Of a stretch of 64,000 nt of DNA, positions 1 to 9,098 are shown one piece after another. The notes under the pieces are model-generated. The model made no database searches, was not told where the DNA came from, and worked only from the letters and a program-made list of their open reading frames with translations. The position numbers and the translations under genes are program-made. The stretch covers positions 62,001 to 126,000 of the forward strand of contig NZ_VUMD01000009.1 in the NCBI RefSeq assembly GCF_009696375.1. The letters are read 5' to 3'. Source of the DNA: Clostridium porci. Lineage in GTDB: Bacteria; Bacillota; Clostridia; Lachnospirales; Lachnospiraceae. Positions within the stretch are counted from its first letter, which is position 1; each line of letters opens with the position of its first letter.

Positions 1-761
1 ACGTCGGAAAGCTGCTCTCCCAAAGCACGGACTCCTGTTGCGTCCTTATTCACATTTTTAAGCAGCTCCAGGTAGGCGGTTACGCTGGCCTTTGCATATC
101 CGGCCTCTAAAAGCTCTCTCTCCACGCCCTCCAGGCCGATCTTATCCATCTTGTCCAGAATAATGAACACCTGCTCCATTGAGTCTTCCGGGAAGCCGCA
201 ATGGAGGGCCATCCCCCTTAAAATGCCTCTGTCATTGATCCTCACGGTAAATCCGTTGTCCGGACAGATCCTTCCAAGAGCAGTGGCGGTGGCCAGAATC
301 AGCTCAATTTCAGCCAGGCTGGTGGCGTCTCCCAGAATGTCAATATCGCACTGGACAAACTGGCGGAATCTCCCCTTCTGTGGCCTGTCCGCACGCCACA
401 CGCTTCCCATCTGAAGAGCCTTAAATGGGTTGGGCAAAGACGCTGCGTGATTGGAATAATACCGGGATAAGGGCAGAGTCAGATCATAGCGCAGACCGCT
501 GTCAACCAGATCCTTTTCTGAGGAAGCATGCTCCAGGTTCAGCTTCTCCCCCCGCTTTAAAATTTTAAAAATCAGCTTCTCATTATCTCCGCCCTGCTTA
601 CTGGTAAGGTTCTCTATATGCTCCACACAGGGAGTCTCTATCTGGGAAAATCCAAAGCTTTTATAGGTTTCTTTAATCTGGTTCATCACATACTCACGGA
701 TCTGCATTTCCTGAGGCGTAATATCCTTCATACCTGTAACCGGTTTTTTCGCTAATGCCAT
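1..761 (-). CDS. hisS: Histidyl-tRNA synthetase, C-terminus beyond left edge
   Basis: Class II aminoacyl-tRNA synthetase that charges tRNA-His in the cytoplasm. I translated the minus strand from the ATG at 759-761; the frame stays open to base 1, so about 253 N-terminal codons are present and the rest lies outside the window. The N-terminus reads MALAKKPVTGMKDITP, followed by the class II motif 1 region and the region with LRYDLTLPLSRYYSNH and RADRPQKGRFRQFVQCDID, which is the class II motif 2 signature of HisRS. Its start faces the 3' end of hemZ on the same strand, 77 bp away. Family assignment is firm; operon membership with hemZ is plausible but not shown. Confidence 0.93.
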   Translation of the reverse strand, partial: MALAKKPVTGMKDITPQEMQIREYVMNQIKETYKSFGFSQIETPCVEHIENLTSKQGGDNEKLIFKILKRGEKLNLEHASSEKDLVDSGLRYDLTLPLSRYYSNHAASLPNPFKALQMGSVWRADRPQKGRFRQFVQCDIDILGDATSLAEIELILATATALGRICPDNGFTVRINDRGILRGMALHCGFPEDSMEQVFIILDKMDKIGLEGVERELLEAGYAKASVTAYLELLKNVNKDATGVRALGEQLSD

Positions 762-838
762 ACCTGCTCTCCAATCCTGTTTTGTTTAATATCTATATTT
801 TAATGAACTTTTATGATTTTGCAAGTCTTTTAGAGGAA

Positions 839-2386
839 TTAATAAAGTATTTTTTCCTTTCGCTCAAGCATCTCGCCGATTCTGGAAATATACTGCTCTA
901 CTTCCTTAACGTTTTCACAGCGCTCCCTCCGGTTTTCTGCAGGATACACTACCTTAGTTGTAACGCCTGGGCCGCAGCCGATGATGGTCTGCTGTTCCTC
1001 CATAATCAGGATATTGTAAATACAGGCTTTGCCAGGAAGGGAATAGCCTACATTCTCAAAATTTCCTGCCATATTCTTCTGACGGTAGAGATAGTAAGGC
1101 TCCATGCCCAGCTCACGGGCGCAGGCCTCGCTCAGGTCAATCATCTCCGGCGGGTTCTGAATCTGAAGCTCTCCATGCTCCTCCTTAAAAAGCTTCAGCC
1201 GCGCCGCCCGCTTGATTGCCAGTGAGTGAACCGTCAGCGAATCCGGCCTTAGGGCCTTCACCTCTTCCAACGTATGCTCCACATCCTCCAGCCCTTCCCC
1301 GGGAAGACCCATAATCAGATCCATATTGATGTTGTCAAAGCCCAGCTCGCGGGCCATATGGAATTTCTCCCTCACCATCTCCACAGTATGCTTTCTGCCT
1401 ATAAAATCCAGCGTTTTCTGGTTCATGGTCTGAGGATTGATGGAAATACGGCTAACTCCATGAGCCCGAAGCGTCTTAAGCTTTTCCTCAGATATACTGT
1501 CCGGCCGTCCGGCCTCCACAGTAAATTCCATCGCATTCTGCATGTTAAAGAGCCCTTCCAGCTTACATAAAATCAAATCAATGTCCTCCGTGGGAAGGGC
1601 TGTAGGCGTACCCCCTCCAAGGTAAACGGTATCCAGCGGCCGTCCCTCCATCTTCCTTGCCGTATATTCCAGCTCTTTAAACAGGGCCTCCAGGTAAAGG
1701 CCGGTACGGCCCATCCATTTGCTGATGGGATAGGAGGTAAAGGAACAGTACATGCAGGTGGTGGGGCAAAAGGGGATTCCTATATAAAGGCTGTAGCCTC
1801 TCTGGTAATCCAAAGGCCTCAAAAGTCTCTTTTCCCTGGCTGCAATTTCGACGCACAGATCAATTTTCCTTCTGCTGGCCAGATAGGTATCCTTCATAAA
1901 CCTTCGGATTTCATCCTCCGTCCACCCTTCCTCCAGCCTTGCAAGGGCTATCTTTACAGGGCGAATGCCGGTGAGAGACCCCCATGGAAGGGTTCGGCCT
2001 GTGCGGGCTGTAAGCATTTCATAAAGCAGCTTCTTTACCACATTCTTAGCGCCGGAGTGATCCGTCAGATCCGCGGGGCGACCCCCCCAGGCTGTTAAGG
2101 AAAAGCCAGTCAGGCCGGGAGGACATACTTGGGGCTGTTTAGGCGCTGTTTTTGTGGAGCTTCTAAGGCTGCCCAAAGCCTCCGCTTCCACAGAAACCGC
2201 TCCGTCCTCAGACGCTCCCGGCTCCCATATGTAGACTCCGACTTCACCGGTTCCCAGCCGCGTCTCCACATAAAAATCCACACCATCCTTTACCTCATGG
2301 GCGTATGTCTCCCCCGGATAAAAAGACATCAGAAGCTCTCTGATGTCCTGTTCATATACATTATCCTGTATCAATAATCCTATCAT
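839..2386 (-). CDS. hemZ: Coproporphyrinogen dehydrogenase HemZ (radical SAM)
   Basis: Radical-SAM protein of 515 aa, the usual length for the HemZ group of Firmicutes. The iron-sulfur motif CX3CX2C is visible in FCPTTCMYCSFTSYP near residue 210, followed by YLGGGTPTAL (SAM-binding GGGTP) and the HemN-like segment around SINPQTMNQKTLDFIGRKH. The N-terminal third is the HemZ-specific extension. HemZ is named for oxygen-independent coproporphyrinogen oxidation, but in many anaerobes without a full heme pathway the true substrate is uncertain. It lies between hisS and an MBL hydrolase on the same strand, a conserved Lachnospiraceae order. Confidence 0.88.
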   Translation of the reverse strand: MIGLLIQDNVYEQDIRELLMSFYPGETYAHEVKDGVDFYVETRLGTGEVGVYIWEPGASEDGAVSVEAEALGSLRSSTKTAPKQPQVCPPGLTGFSLTAWGGRPADLTDHSGAKNVVKKLLYEMLTARTGRTLPWGSLTGIRPVKIALARLEEGWTEDEIRRFMKDTYLASRRKIDLCVEIAAREKRLLRPLDYQRGYSLYIGIPFCPTTCMYCSFTSYPISKWMGRTGLYLEALFKELEYTARKMEGRPLDTVYLGGGTPTALPTEDIDLILCKLEGLFNMQNAMEFTVEAGRPDSISEEKLKTLRAHGVSRISINPQTMNQKTLDFIGRKHTVEMVREKFHMARELGFDNINMDLIMGLPGEGLEDVEHTLEEVKALRPDSLTVHSLAIKRAARLKLFKEEHGELQIQNPPEMIDLSEACARELGMEPYYLYRQKNMAGNFENVGYSLPGKACIYNILIMEEQQTIIGCGPGVTTKVVYPAENRRERCENVKEVEQYISRIGEMLERKEKILY

Positions 2387-2435
2387 ATCTGTCCCGCTTT
2401 CTGTCCTTACTTTACCTTATATAAAGAAATGCCCC

Positions 2436-3077
2436 TTATCTGTAAAAGGCCATGGGATTGCACTGCTTCTCATATCCAATGGACGTAAGCTCCCCATGTC
2501 CCGGATATACTGTGGTATCATCAGGCAGTACAAACAGCCTGTCAAGAATGGAATGAACCATCTGGCTGCTGCTTCCCGTTGGAAAATCCGTTCTTCCATA
2601 AGACTCCCTAAACAGAGTATCCCCTGCCAGAAGCAGCCGCTCCTCAGGTATATAGTAGCAGACAGAGCCGGCTGTATGGCCTGGCGTTTCCAGAACCTTC
2701 CAGGTTACGCCAAGAAACGTCAGCTCCTGCCCATCTGTTACAAACTCATCTGCGTGAAAGCCAAGCGGCATCCCCTGAAAGCGTTCCGACAGATTCAGTC
2801 CAGGATCGGCCAGCATAGCGTCCTCTGTCTCAGAAGCATATATTTTTAGCTGGAATGCCCGGCGTATTTCAGGCGCGGCCAGCATATGGTCGAAATGTCC
2901 ATGGGTCAGCAGTACGGCGGACGGAGTAACTCCCAGCTCCCTGCATTTGTTGGAAATGAAAGGATAATTGCCAGCCGGATCCACCACCACGGCTTCCTTG
3001 GAATCCTCATTGTAAACCAAATAGCAGTTGGTGCTCACTGCTCCCAGAACCCAGGTTTCAATCCGTATATTGCTCAT
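2436..3077 (-). CDS. MBL-fold metallo-hydrolase (glyoxalase II-like)
   Basis: Cytoplasmic metallo-beta-lactamase-fold hydrolase of 213 aa. The zinc motif HxHxDH is seen as THGHFDHMLA, followed by later ligands in TPGHTAGSVCYY, LLAGDTLF and YPGHGE, as in the glyoxalase II / YcbL group. I chose the ATG at 3075-3077 (MSNIRIETWVLG) because a GGGAG ribosome-binding site sits 6-8 bases upstream; the frame is open further upstream but without a better start. It is downstream of rel on the same strand (67 bp) and likely co-transcribed. The true thioester or other substrate cannot be told from sequence. Confidence 0.85.
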   Translation of the reverse strand: MSNIRIETWVLGAVSTNCYLVYNEDSKEAVVVDPAGNYPFISNKCRELGVTPSAVLLTHGHFDHMLAAPEIRRAFQLKIYASETEDAMLADPGLNLSERFQGMPLGFHADEFVTDGQELTFLGVTWKVLETPGHTAGSVCYYIPEERLLLAGDTLFRESYGRTDFPTGSSSQMVHSILDRLFVLPDDTTVYPGHGELTSIGYEKQCNPMAFYR

Positions 3078-3143
3078 CTTTTTTCTCCCTTCTATAGCCC
3101 CGTAAGTTCGATCCAAGCTGACCAAGGGTTTCCCTTCCGATGT

Positions 3144-5429
3144 TTAACCGCTTGTACGCTCAATATCCATCACACCCTCAATCTGGCGTATCTTATCTGT
3201 CAGACGGTTCAGCTCTTCTGTACCGTGAATATCAAAGGTCATTATAATCGTAGCCTTCCCCTGCTTGCTTGTACGCACATTCATCGATGTAATATCGATC
3301 TGCTTCTCCGTAAATACCTTGGAAATATCTGCGAACATGCCAATGCGGTTATTGGCAAAAATCTGAATTTCAGCCGAATACTGCTCGTTGCCGCTGGCTC
3401 CCTCTGCCACCTGCCATTCCGCGTCAATCATGCGTCCCCGCTCATCCTCAGGCAGATTGATAATATTGATGCAGTCTGTCCTGTGAATGGAAACTCCACG
3501 GCCTCTGGTGACGAAGCCTACAATCTCATCTCCAGGTACCGGATTGCAGCATTTTGAAAAGCGGACAGCCAGGTCATGGATACCTTTCACTACGATTCCG
3601 CTTCTGGATTTTCGAACCGTAGCTTCGCCGGATCTGCCGCCCGTATCGGCAATTCCCTTAAGCACATCCTCATCAGAGATCTCCCGCTTCAGCTTCTTCT
3701 CCCGCTCCTCCACCATCTTGTTGATGACCTGACCCTCCTTCAGGCCGCCGTGTCCGATGGAGGCAAGAACAGAATCCCAGTCCTTAAAGGCATAGCGGTT
3801 CATTACCTTTTCCATAAATTCCGGCTTTCCTATCTCGCCCCAGTTAATGCCCTTGGACTTACAATACCGTTCAATGGCCTCTCTGCCCCGGACAATATTG
3901 TCCTCCTTCATCTCATTCTTAAACCACTGATTGATCTTGTTCTTGGCCTGGGTGCTCTTGACAATATTCAACCAGTCTCTGCTGGGGCCCTTGGAATTTT
4001 GTGAGGTAATAATTTCCAGTTGATCTCCGTTCTGAATTACATACTCGATGGGTACCAGCTTGCCGTTGACTCTGGCCCCAACCATCTTATTGCCAACTGC
4101 ACTGTGTATACAATATGCAAAATCAATGGGCGTTGATCCGCTGGGAAGGGTCTTCACATCTCCAGAGGGGGTAAAGCAGTAAACACTGTCGGAAAACAGA
4201 TCCAAATCTCCCTTAACCATGCTCAGAAATTCCTTGGAATCATCTGTGTCCCTCTGCCACTCCAATATCTGGCGCAGCCAGCTAAGCTTCTCCTCCTCTC
4301 TTCCGGCCGCCACCTGCCCGCTTCCGCTCTCCTTGTATTTCCAGTGAGCCGCAATACCGTATTCAGCCGTCCGGTGCATAGCAAAGGTGCGTATCTGTAT
4401 CTCAAAGGGCTGCCCATTGCTTCCTATAAGTGTAGTATGGAGAGACTGATACATATTCTGCTTGGGCATAGCGATATAATCCTTAAAACGGCCAGGAATG
4501 GGCTTATACATCTCATGAATCACGCCAAGGGCCGCATAGCAGTCCTTCACTGTCTCCACCATAATACGCACTGCAAATAAATCGTATATCTGATCCAGTG
4601 TTTTATTCTGGTTTACCATTTTCTTATAAATACTGAAAAAATGCTTCACCCTGCCGCCAACTGTAGCGTCGATGCCAGCCTCCCTCATATGGCGCCTTAC
4701 TTCGTCTACTATCTCCTGAACAAATGCCTCCCTGGTATCCTTTCGCAGATCTACCTTTTCCACCAGATCATAGTAAACCTCCGGCTTTAAAAATTTGAGA
4801 GACAGATCATCCAGCTCTATCTTAATCTTTGATATACCAAGCCTGTCGGCGATGGGGGCATAGATCTCCAGGGTCTCCCTGGCCTTTTCCTTCTGCTTAT
4901 CCGGCTTCCAGTACTGGCCGGTACGCATATTATGGAGCCGGTCAGCCAGCTTTATGATAATAACCCGGATATCCTTTGCCATGGCTAGGAACATTTTCCT
5001 CAGGTTATCCGCCTGAATCTCCACCTTATCTTTGTCCCAGTTTAACTGGGTCAGCTTCGTAACTCCATCCACCAAAAAGGAGACCTCTGAACCAAACTCC
5101 TCCGTCATCTGATCCAGCGTCATAATCGTATCCTCAACCACATCATGAAGAAGCCCTGCCGCGATGGTTTCCTTATCCATCTCCAGATCTGCCAGTATGA
5201 TAGCTACACATAAAGGATGAATAATATACGGCTCTCCGGACTTTCTCTTCTGCTCCTGATGAGCCTTATCTGCCAGGCGGTATGCCTTTTCAATCATTGT
5301 AATATCATCCGAAGGATGGTATCTGCGGATGCTGCGGATTAAATCCTGGTAAAGCTCCTCCGGGCTTGTAAAGTCTGCAGGAGCCTCCAAAACAATATCC
5401 AATTTTTCTTTTGTTCCCTCGTTTGCCAT
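3144..5429 (-). CDS. rel: Bifunctional (p)ppGpp synthetase/hydrolase Rel
   Basis: Stringent-response enzyme that makes and degrades (p)ppGpp. Domains in order: HD hydrolase (HPLCVAIILADLEMD, GLLHDVVEDT, KLADRLHNMRT) near residues 65-190; RelA/SpoT synthetase (FKDYIAMPKQNMYQSLHTT, EIQIRTFAMHRTAEYG) near 260-370; TGS (VYCFTPSGDVKTLPSGSTPI) near 415; a zinc-finger region (RFSKCCNPVPGD) and a C-terminal ACT domain. The hydrolase HD pair is intact, so it should be bifunctional. I prefer the ATG at 5427-5429 (MANEGTKEK) because AAGGTGA lies 8 bases before it; a GTG four codons upstream is possible. Confidence 0.95.
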   Translation of the reverse strand: MANEGTKEKLDIVLEAPADFTSPEELYQDLIRSIRRYHPSDDITMIEKAYRLADKAHQEQKRKSGEPYIIHPLCVAIILADLEMDKETIAAGLLHDVVEDTIMTLDQMTEEFGSEVSFLVDGVTKLTQLNWDKDKVEIQADNLRKMFLAMAKDIRVIIIKLADRLHNMRTGQYWKPDKQKEKARETLEIYAPIADRLGISKIKIELDDLSLKFLKPEVYYDLVEKVDLRKDTREAFVQEIVDEVRRHMREAGIDATVGGRVKHFFSIYKKMVNQNKTLDQIYDLFAVRIMVETVKDCYAALGVIHEMYKPIPGRFKDYIAMPKQNMYQSLHTTLIGSNGQPFEIQIRTFAMHRTAEYGIAAHWKYKESGSGQVAAGREEEKLSWLRQILEWQRDTDDSKEFLSMVKGDLDLFSDSVYCFTPSGDVKTLPSGSTPIDFAYCIHSAVGNKMVGARVNGKLVPIEYVIQNGDQLEIITSQNSKGPSRDWLNIVKSTQAKNKINQWFKNEMKEDNIVRGREAIERYCKSKGINWGEIGKPEFMEKVMNRYAFKDWDSVLASIGHGGLKEGQVINKMVEEREKKLKREISDEDVLKGIADTGGRSGEATVRKSRSGIVVKGIHDLAVRFSKCCNPVPGDEIVGFVTRGRGVSIHRTDCINIINLPEDERGRMIDAEWQVAEGASGNEQYSAEIQIFANNRIGMFADISKVFTEKQIDITSMNVRTSKQGKATIIMTFDIHGTEELNRLTDKIRQIEGVMDIERTSG

Positions 5430-5558
5430 ATCTGCGGTCACCTTTTTCTATGGATAATTAAAATACATTATAAATTTATTTATGTAAAAAAGCAAGGGGG
5501 GCAGGGAAAAAACGGGATTCCAATTATAGCATACTGTAATCTCTATTCCAAGCAACCT

Positions 5559-5593
5559 AAAAATACCGCCGGCCGGGTATCGGCTGACGGTAT
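5559..5593 (-). terminator. Intrinsic terminator after rubrerythrin
   Basis: On the minus strand ATACCGTCAGCCG pairs with CGGCCGGCGGTAT with two mismatches, followed by five U. It ends the rubrerythrin transcript 86 bases after its stop, separating it from rel. Confidence 0.75.
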
Positions 5594-5678
5594 AAGCTTT
5601 TTCATACTCCAGTATTTTCCTGGCAGTCAGCACACAGCATTCTGTCCAGAGCGTTTTCTTTCTTAACCGCAGATCCGG

Positions 5679-6239
5679 CTACCTGTTTTGCTTCTGTATC
5701 TGGGTCGGCTCAAAGGAACCAATGGCTCCGCATAAGCTGCAGACATCCTCTCGCTTCTCGTAGGTCGCTCCGCAGAACATGCAGCGGTAGCCCTGAACTG
5801 TAACTGTACGCGGAGTCGGTTCCTGTACCTCCTGCTTCTGGCTGCCCTTTGCCAGTTCCGCAAGAGCCATCAGAAAACGGTGCTCATGATCCCGTTCAAC
5901 AGAAGCGATTTTTCTGAACAGCTCCGCAATCTCAGTAAAGCCCTCTTCCTCCGCCTTTTTTGCAAAATCCGGATACATGGAGGACCACTCCCCAAATTCT
6001 CCGTTCATAGCCTCCTTAAGATTAGCCGCGCTGTCCCCAATGCCGCCGCTGAAGGTTTTATAGAGAAGCTTTCCATGGATGGATTCGTTCTTGGCCATCC
6101 TTTCAAAAAGCTCTGCTACCTCTCCATGGTTTTCCTTCCTGGCCTTCTCCGCAAAAAAAGTATACTTATTTCGTGCCATAGACTCTCCGCTGAAGGCCGT
6201 TTTTAAATTTTGTTCTGTCTGACTTCCTTTTAGCTCCAT
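5679..6239 (-). CDS. Rubrerythrin family protein
   Basis: Peroxide-reducing diiron protein of anaerobes, 186 aa. The N-terminal ferritin-like four-helix domain carries the diiron ligands (E19 in SGESMARNKY, E52/H55 in NESIHG, and EEEG plus VERDHEHRF near 96-121). A C-terminal rubredoxin-like domain has two CxxC pairs (C153/C156 and C167/C170). It should take electrons from rubredoxin/NADH to reduce H2O2. A GAGGAGG site lies just upstream of the ATG. It stands alone with its own promoter (6302-6330) and terminator, and an inverted repeat overlaps the promoter, which fits peroxide- or metal-responsive control. Confidence 0.93.
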   Translation of the reverse strand: MELKGSQTEQNLKTAFSGESMARNKYTFFAEKARKENHGEVAELFERMAKNESIHGKLLYKTFSGGIGDSAANLKEAMNGEFGEWSSMYPDFAKKAEEEGFTEIAELFRKIASVERDHEHRFLMALAELAKGSQKQEVQEPTPRTVTVQGYRCMFCGATYEKREDVCSLCGAIGSFEPTQIQKQNR

Positions 6240-6286
6240 TTTATCATCCTCCTCAAAATAGTAATAATTTTTAACGCTATATTAAC

Positions 6287-6330
6287 ACTTATATTAATAC
6301 CATTATAAGTAGGACATTTTCTTATGTCAA
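6287..6330 (-). promoter_or_regulatory. Rubrerythrin promoter with overlapping dyad
   Basis: On the minus strand TTGACA (6325-6330) and TATAAT (6302-6307) are separated by exactly 17 bases, a consensus sigma-A promoter. A perfect 7-bp inverted repeat ACTTATA/TATAAGT (6287-6310, 10-base centre) overlaps the -10 box and start site. It resembles, but does not match, the PerR consensus TTATAATNATTATAA. Regulation by PerR is inference. Confidence 0.75.
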
Positions 6331-6532
6331 TCGCTCGGATTGTTTTTGGCATATTTTTATATCACATAATTAATTAAATATTCATTCGATTTCTTTCAGG
6401 GAGCTGCCTCCGCCTCGTACTACTGCCGGCACGCTGCTGCCTCCAATCAAAAGGATGCCCCGCAGCCAGACGCAGAGCATATAGAATCTAAGGTAAAAGG
6501 GAGCTATATTGTCATAAAGCAATCAAAGGCGG

Positions 6533-7057
6533 TTAATTTCCCTCATACATAATTGCTGATTCTACCTCATAGCCCTTCAGCCTCTCACGGCCCTTCAGGC
6601 CCTGAAGCTCCATTACGAAGCAAACCTTTACCACAGTGCCACCCAGCTGCTCAATCAGCTTAATCATGGCTTCTGTGGTTCCTCCGGTAGCGATCAGGTC
6701 ATCGACGATTACCACCTTCTGTCCGGGCTTTATAGAATCTCTGTGCATTTCGATCTCGGCTGTGCCGTATTCCAGAGCGTACTGGGTGGAAATCGTCTCG
6801 CAGGGAAGCTTTCCCTTCTTGCGGACAGGAACAAAACTCTTATGCTGTACATAAGCCACCGGCACTCCGAAGATAAAGCCTCTGGATTCCGGCCCCACCA
6901 CTACATCATAATCCAGATCCTTTACCATATCAATCAGTCTGTCCACAGCCAGATGAAGGCCATCTGCGTCCTGCAGAATACTGGTCACATCCCTGAATAT
7001 AATTCCCGGTTCCGGAAAATCTGGGATACTTCTTACATATTCCTCTAATCTCTTCAT
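6533..7057 (-). CDS. apt: Adenine phosphoribosyltransferase
   Basis: Purine-salvage enzyme converting adenine plus PRPP to AMP, 174 aa. The PRPP-binding motif VVIVDDLIATGGT is intact near residue 120, and the N-terminus MKRLEEYVRSIPDFPEPGI with IIFRDVTSIL is typical of Apt. The ATG at 7055-7057 was chosen because GGAGAG lies just upstream; the longer frame to 7099 has no matching site. It stands alone between rubrerythrin and the divergent DeoR gene. In many Firmicutes apt sits next to rel; here rubrerythrin separates them. Confidence 0.94.
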   Translation of the reverse strand: MKRLEEYVRSIPDFPEPGIIFRDVTSILQDADGLHLAVDRLIDMVKDLDYDVVVGPESRGFIFGVPVAYVQHKSFVPVRKKGKLPCETISTQYALEYGTAEIEMHRDSIKPGQKVVIVDDLIATGGTTEAMIKLIEQLGGTVVKVCFVMELQGLKGRERLKGYEVESAIMYEGN

Positions 7058-7155
7058 TTTTCTCTCCTTCGTCTTTCCCTGGGCTCCCAGCCTCTGCATC
7101 CTATTATAACCAATTCCTGTAAGCCTGTAAAGTCCAATGGGCCAGTGTAACCCTC

Positions 7156-7184
7156 TTGCCCTGGGCCGGAAAATTGATTATAAT
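7156..7184 (+). promoter_or_regulatory. Promoter of the DeoR gene
   Basis: TTGCCC (7156-7161) and TATAAT (7179-7184) with a 17-base spacer, about 30 bases before the regulator start. Seen directly; use not tested. Confidence 0.6.
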
Positions 7185-7217
7185 TAAGGAAAGGACATCA
7201 TGAACAGGAGAAGAAGC

Positions 7218-7967
7218 ATGTTAAAAGAGGAACGGCAAACACTTATATTGAATCGCCTTCACACCTCTGGAAAGGTGGTCGTAAGCAAACTAGCTGTAGA
7301 GCTGAATGTATCAGAGGACACCATCCGCAGGGATCTTCTGGATCTGGATCAGAGGGGTCAGGTAAAACGGGTATTCGGAGGAGCCATCCCTCTGGAGCGC
7401 CCGGTCATCAGCTATTTTGACCGTGAGAGCGCTGATGTGGAATTAAAGCAGCGTCTGGCCGAGAAAGCTCTTACCTTTCTTAAGCCGGAGCAGCTGGTAG
7501 CCATAGACGGCAGCAGCTTTAATCTCCACTTTGCCAAGAACATTCCCAACCATATCCGGCTGACCGTTCTTACCAACAGCTATTCTATTGCCCACGCCTG
7601 TTCTATGAAGGAGCAGGTGGATGTGATTGTGCTGGGAGGCCGGCTTCTTAAGGACTCTATGACCAACGTGGGAGAAACAGCAGCCCGGCAGGCAGCTCTC
7701 TACCACCCGGACCTCTGCTTCATGGGCGTGTACGCCATACACCCGGAGTATGGCATGACCATCCCCTATCCCGATGAGGTCAGTGTTAAGAGCCAGCTGA
7801 TTCAATCCTCCAGGCGGGTTATTGCCCTGGTAAATCCCATTAAGCTGAATACGGTCTCCAGATACCATGTATGCGGCATTGAAGCTTTCACCACCCTTGT
7901 CACAGACGAATCTGTGTCAGGAGAAATGGCGGCAGATTACAGAAACCGGGGACTGGATTTCATCTAG
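7218..7967 (+). CDS. DeoR/GlpR family transcriptional regulator
   Basis: Sugar-phosphate-responsive repressor, 249 aa. The N-terminal winged helix-turn-helix (MLKEERQTLILNRL, KLAVELNVSEDTIRRDLLDL) is followed by the DeoR C-terminal sensor domain (RVFGGAIPLE, VAIDGSS, TVLTNS, VIVLGGRLL, CFMGVYAI). The ATG at 7218 has AGGAG seven bases upstream and matches the family start; an ATG at 7200 with its own GGAAAGG is an alternative. It lies just before the transaldolase gene (8182), so it may control that gene or a distant sugar locus; the long 214-bp gap with a separate promoter argues against one transcript. Confidence 0.88.
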   Translation: MLKEERQTLILNRLHTSGKVVVSKLAVELNVSEDTIRRDLLDLDQRGQVKRVFGGAIPLERPVISYFDRESADVELKQRLAEKALTFLKPEQLVAIDGSSFNLHFAKNIPNHIRLTVLTNSYSIAHACSMKEQVDVIVLGGRLLKDSMTNVGETAARQAALYHPDLCFMGVYAIHPEYGMTIPYPDEVSVKSQLIQSSRRVIALVNPIKLNTVSRYHVCGIEAFTTLVTDESVSGEMAADYRNRGLDFI

Positions 7968-8086
7968 CCAAGGCACGTCTGCACGAGTTTGCGTTAAATC
8001 TTTCATAAATTGCATGCTTCCTATTTTAATTCTATATATTTTTCTTAATTTATCGCATATTATCGCAATTTCATGCGTTTTTTTGC

Positions 8087-8114
8087 TTGACATTACGGTA
8101 ATATAGGCTATAAT
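8087..8114 (+). promoter_or_regulatory. Strong promoter of the transaldolase gene
   Basis: TTGACA (8087-8092) and TATAAT (8109-8114) with a 16-base spacer, followed by a leader of about 60 bases to the ATG at 8182. Two perfect hexamers suggest high constitutive expression. Confidence 0.8.
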
Positions 8115-8181
8115 ACACTTAGAGAGTATAAAAAGCAGGGCGAGGCAATTCCCCGTCCCAGAGAACACAGGAGGATTTATC

Positions 8182-8835
8182 ATGAAATTTTTTGTTGACA
8201 CAGCGAATGTAGAAGATATCAGAAAAGCCAATGATATGGGCGTTATCTGCGGCGTTACCACCAATCCGTCCCTCATCGCAAAGGAAGGCAGAGATTTTGG
8301 CGAGGTCATCAGGGAAATTACCTCCATCGTAGACGGTCCTATCAGCGGAGAGGTTAAGGCAACCACAACCGACGCAGAAGGCATGATTCAGGAAGGCCGT
8401 GAAATTGCAGCCATTCATCCCAACATGGTAGTTAAGATTCCTATGACTGTAGAGGGGCTAAAGGCAGTTAAGGTTCTGAGCGCCGAGGGTATCAAAACCA
8501 ATGTAACGCTCATCTTCTCCGCCGCGCAGGCGCTGCTTGCCGCAAGAGCAGGCGCTGCATACGTGTCCCCATTCCTGGGACGTCTGGATGATATCTCCAC
8601 GCCGGGCATCGACCTGATCTGCGATATTACAGAGATCTTTCAGATGCACAATATACAGACCGAGATTATCGCAGCAAGCGTCCGTAACCCGATCCATGTC
8701 ATCGACTGCGCTAAGGCCGGCGCTGACATCGCTACCGTACCCTACGGCGTCATTGAGCAGATGACAAAGCATCCTCTGACTGATCAGGGAATTGAGAAAT
8801 TCCAGGCAGATTACAAGGCTGTATTTGGCGAGTGA
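8182..8835 (+). CDS. fsa: TalC-type transaldolase / fructose-6-phosphate aldolase
   Basis: Small class I aldolase of 217 aa, the length of the MipB/TalC subfamily. [20 protein letters not shown] and [13 protein letters not shown] at the N-terminus, the Schiff-base lysine in MVVKIPMT near residue 85, and ATPYG-like [10 protein letters not shown] near the C-terminus are all visible. It can act as transaldolase in the non-oxidative pentose phosphate pathway or as F6P aldolase; sequence alone does not separate the two. AGGAGG precedes the ATG. It is a single-gene transcript between a strong promoter and a hairpin terminator. Confidence 0.9.
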   Translation: MKFFVDTANVEDIRKANDMGVICGVTTNPSLIAKEGRDFGEVIREITSIVDGPISGEVKATTTDAEGMIQEGREIAAIHPNMVVKIPMTVEGLKAVKVLSAEGIKTNVTLIFSAAQALLAARAGAAYVSPFLGRLDDISTPGIDLICDITEIFQMHNIQTEIIAASVRNPIHVIDCAKAGADIATVPYGVIEQMTKHPLTDQGIEKFQADYKAVFGE

Positions 8836-8991
8836 TTTGTCTCCTTTCTAAAACATAAACTGCCTTTCTAGGTATTCCATAAATAGAGTCTCAGACAGCA
8901 GAAAAGCAGTTGAAGCAGGAAGCTCCATCACCGGCTTTGCCTGTTGTCTGTAAAGGCGGCGTAATCGGCCCTTGCGAAAATAGTGCATTAT

Positions 8992-9037
8992 AAAACACGG
9001 TTCCAAGCGTTATCAAAACTATCTGGAACCGTGTTTT
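8992..9037. terminator. Bidirectional terminator between fsa and phoU
   Basis: Perfect 14-bp inverted repeat AAAACACGGTTCCA / TGGAACCGTGTTTT around an 18-base loop, with A and T tracts on either side. It can end both the plus-strand transaldolase transcript and the minus-strand pst-phoU operon. Confidence 0.85.
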
Positions 9038-9098
9038 TACTCATCCTTTTTTACATGGCAGCCTGTTTCTGCCTCCTGCATATAGGCTCAACGCTTTC

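Noticed and set aside
755-1225. Open frame on the plus strand
   Set aside because: It lies antisense to hemZ, which has clear radical-SAM motifs.
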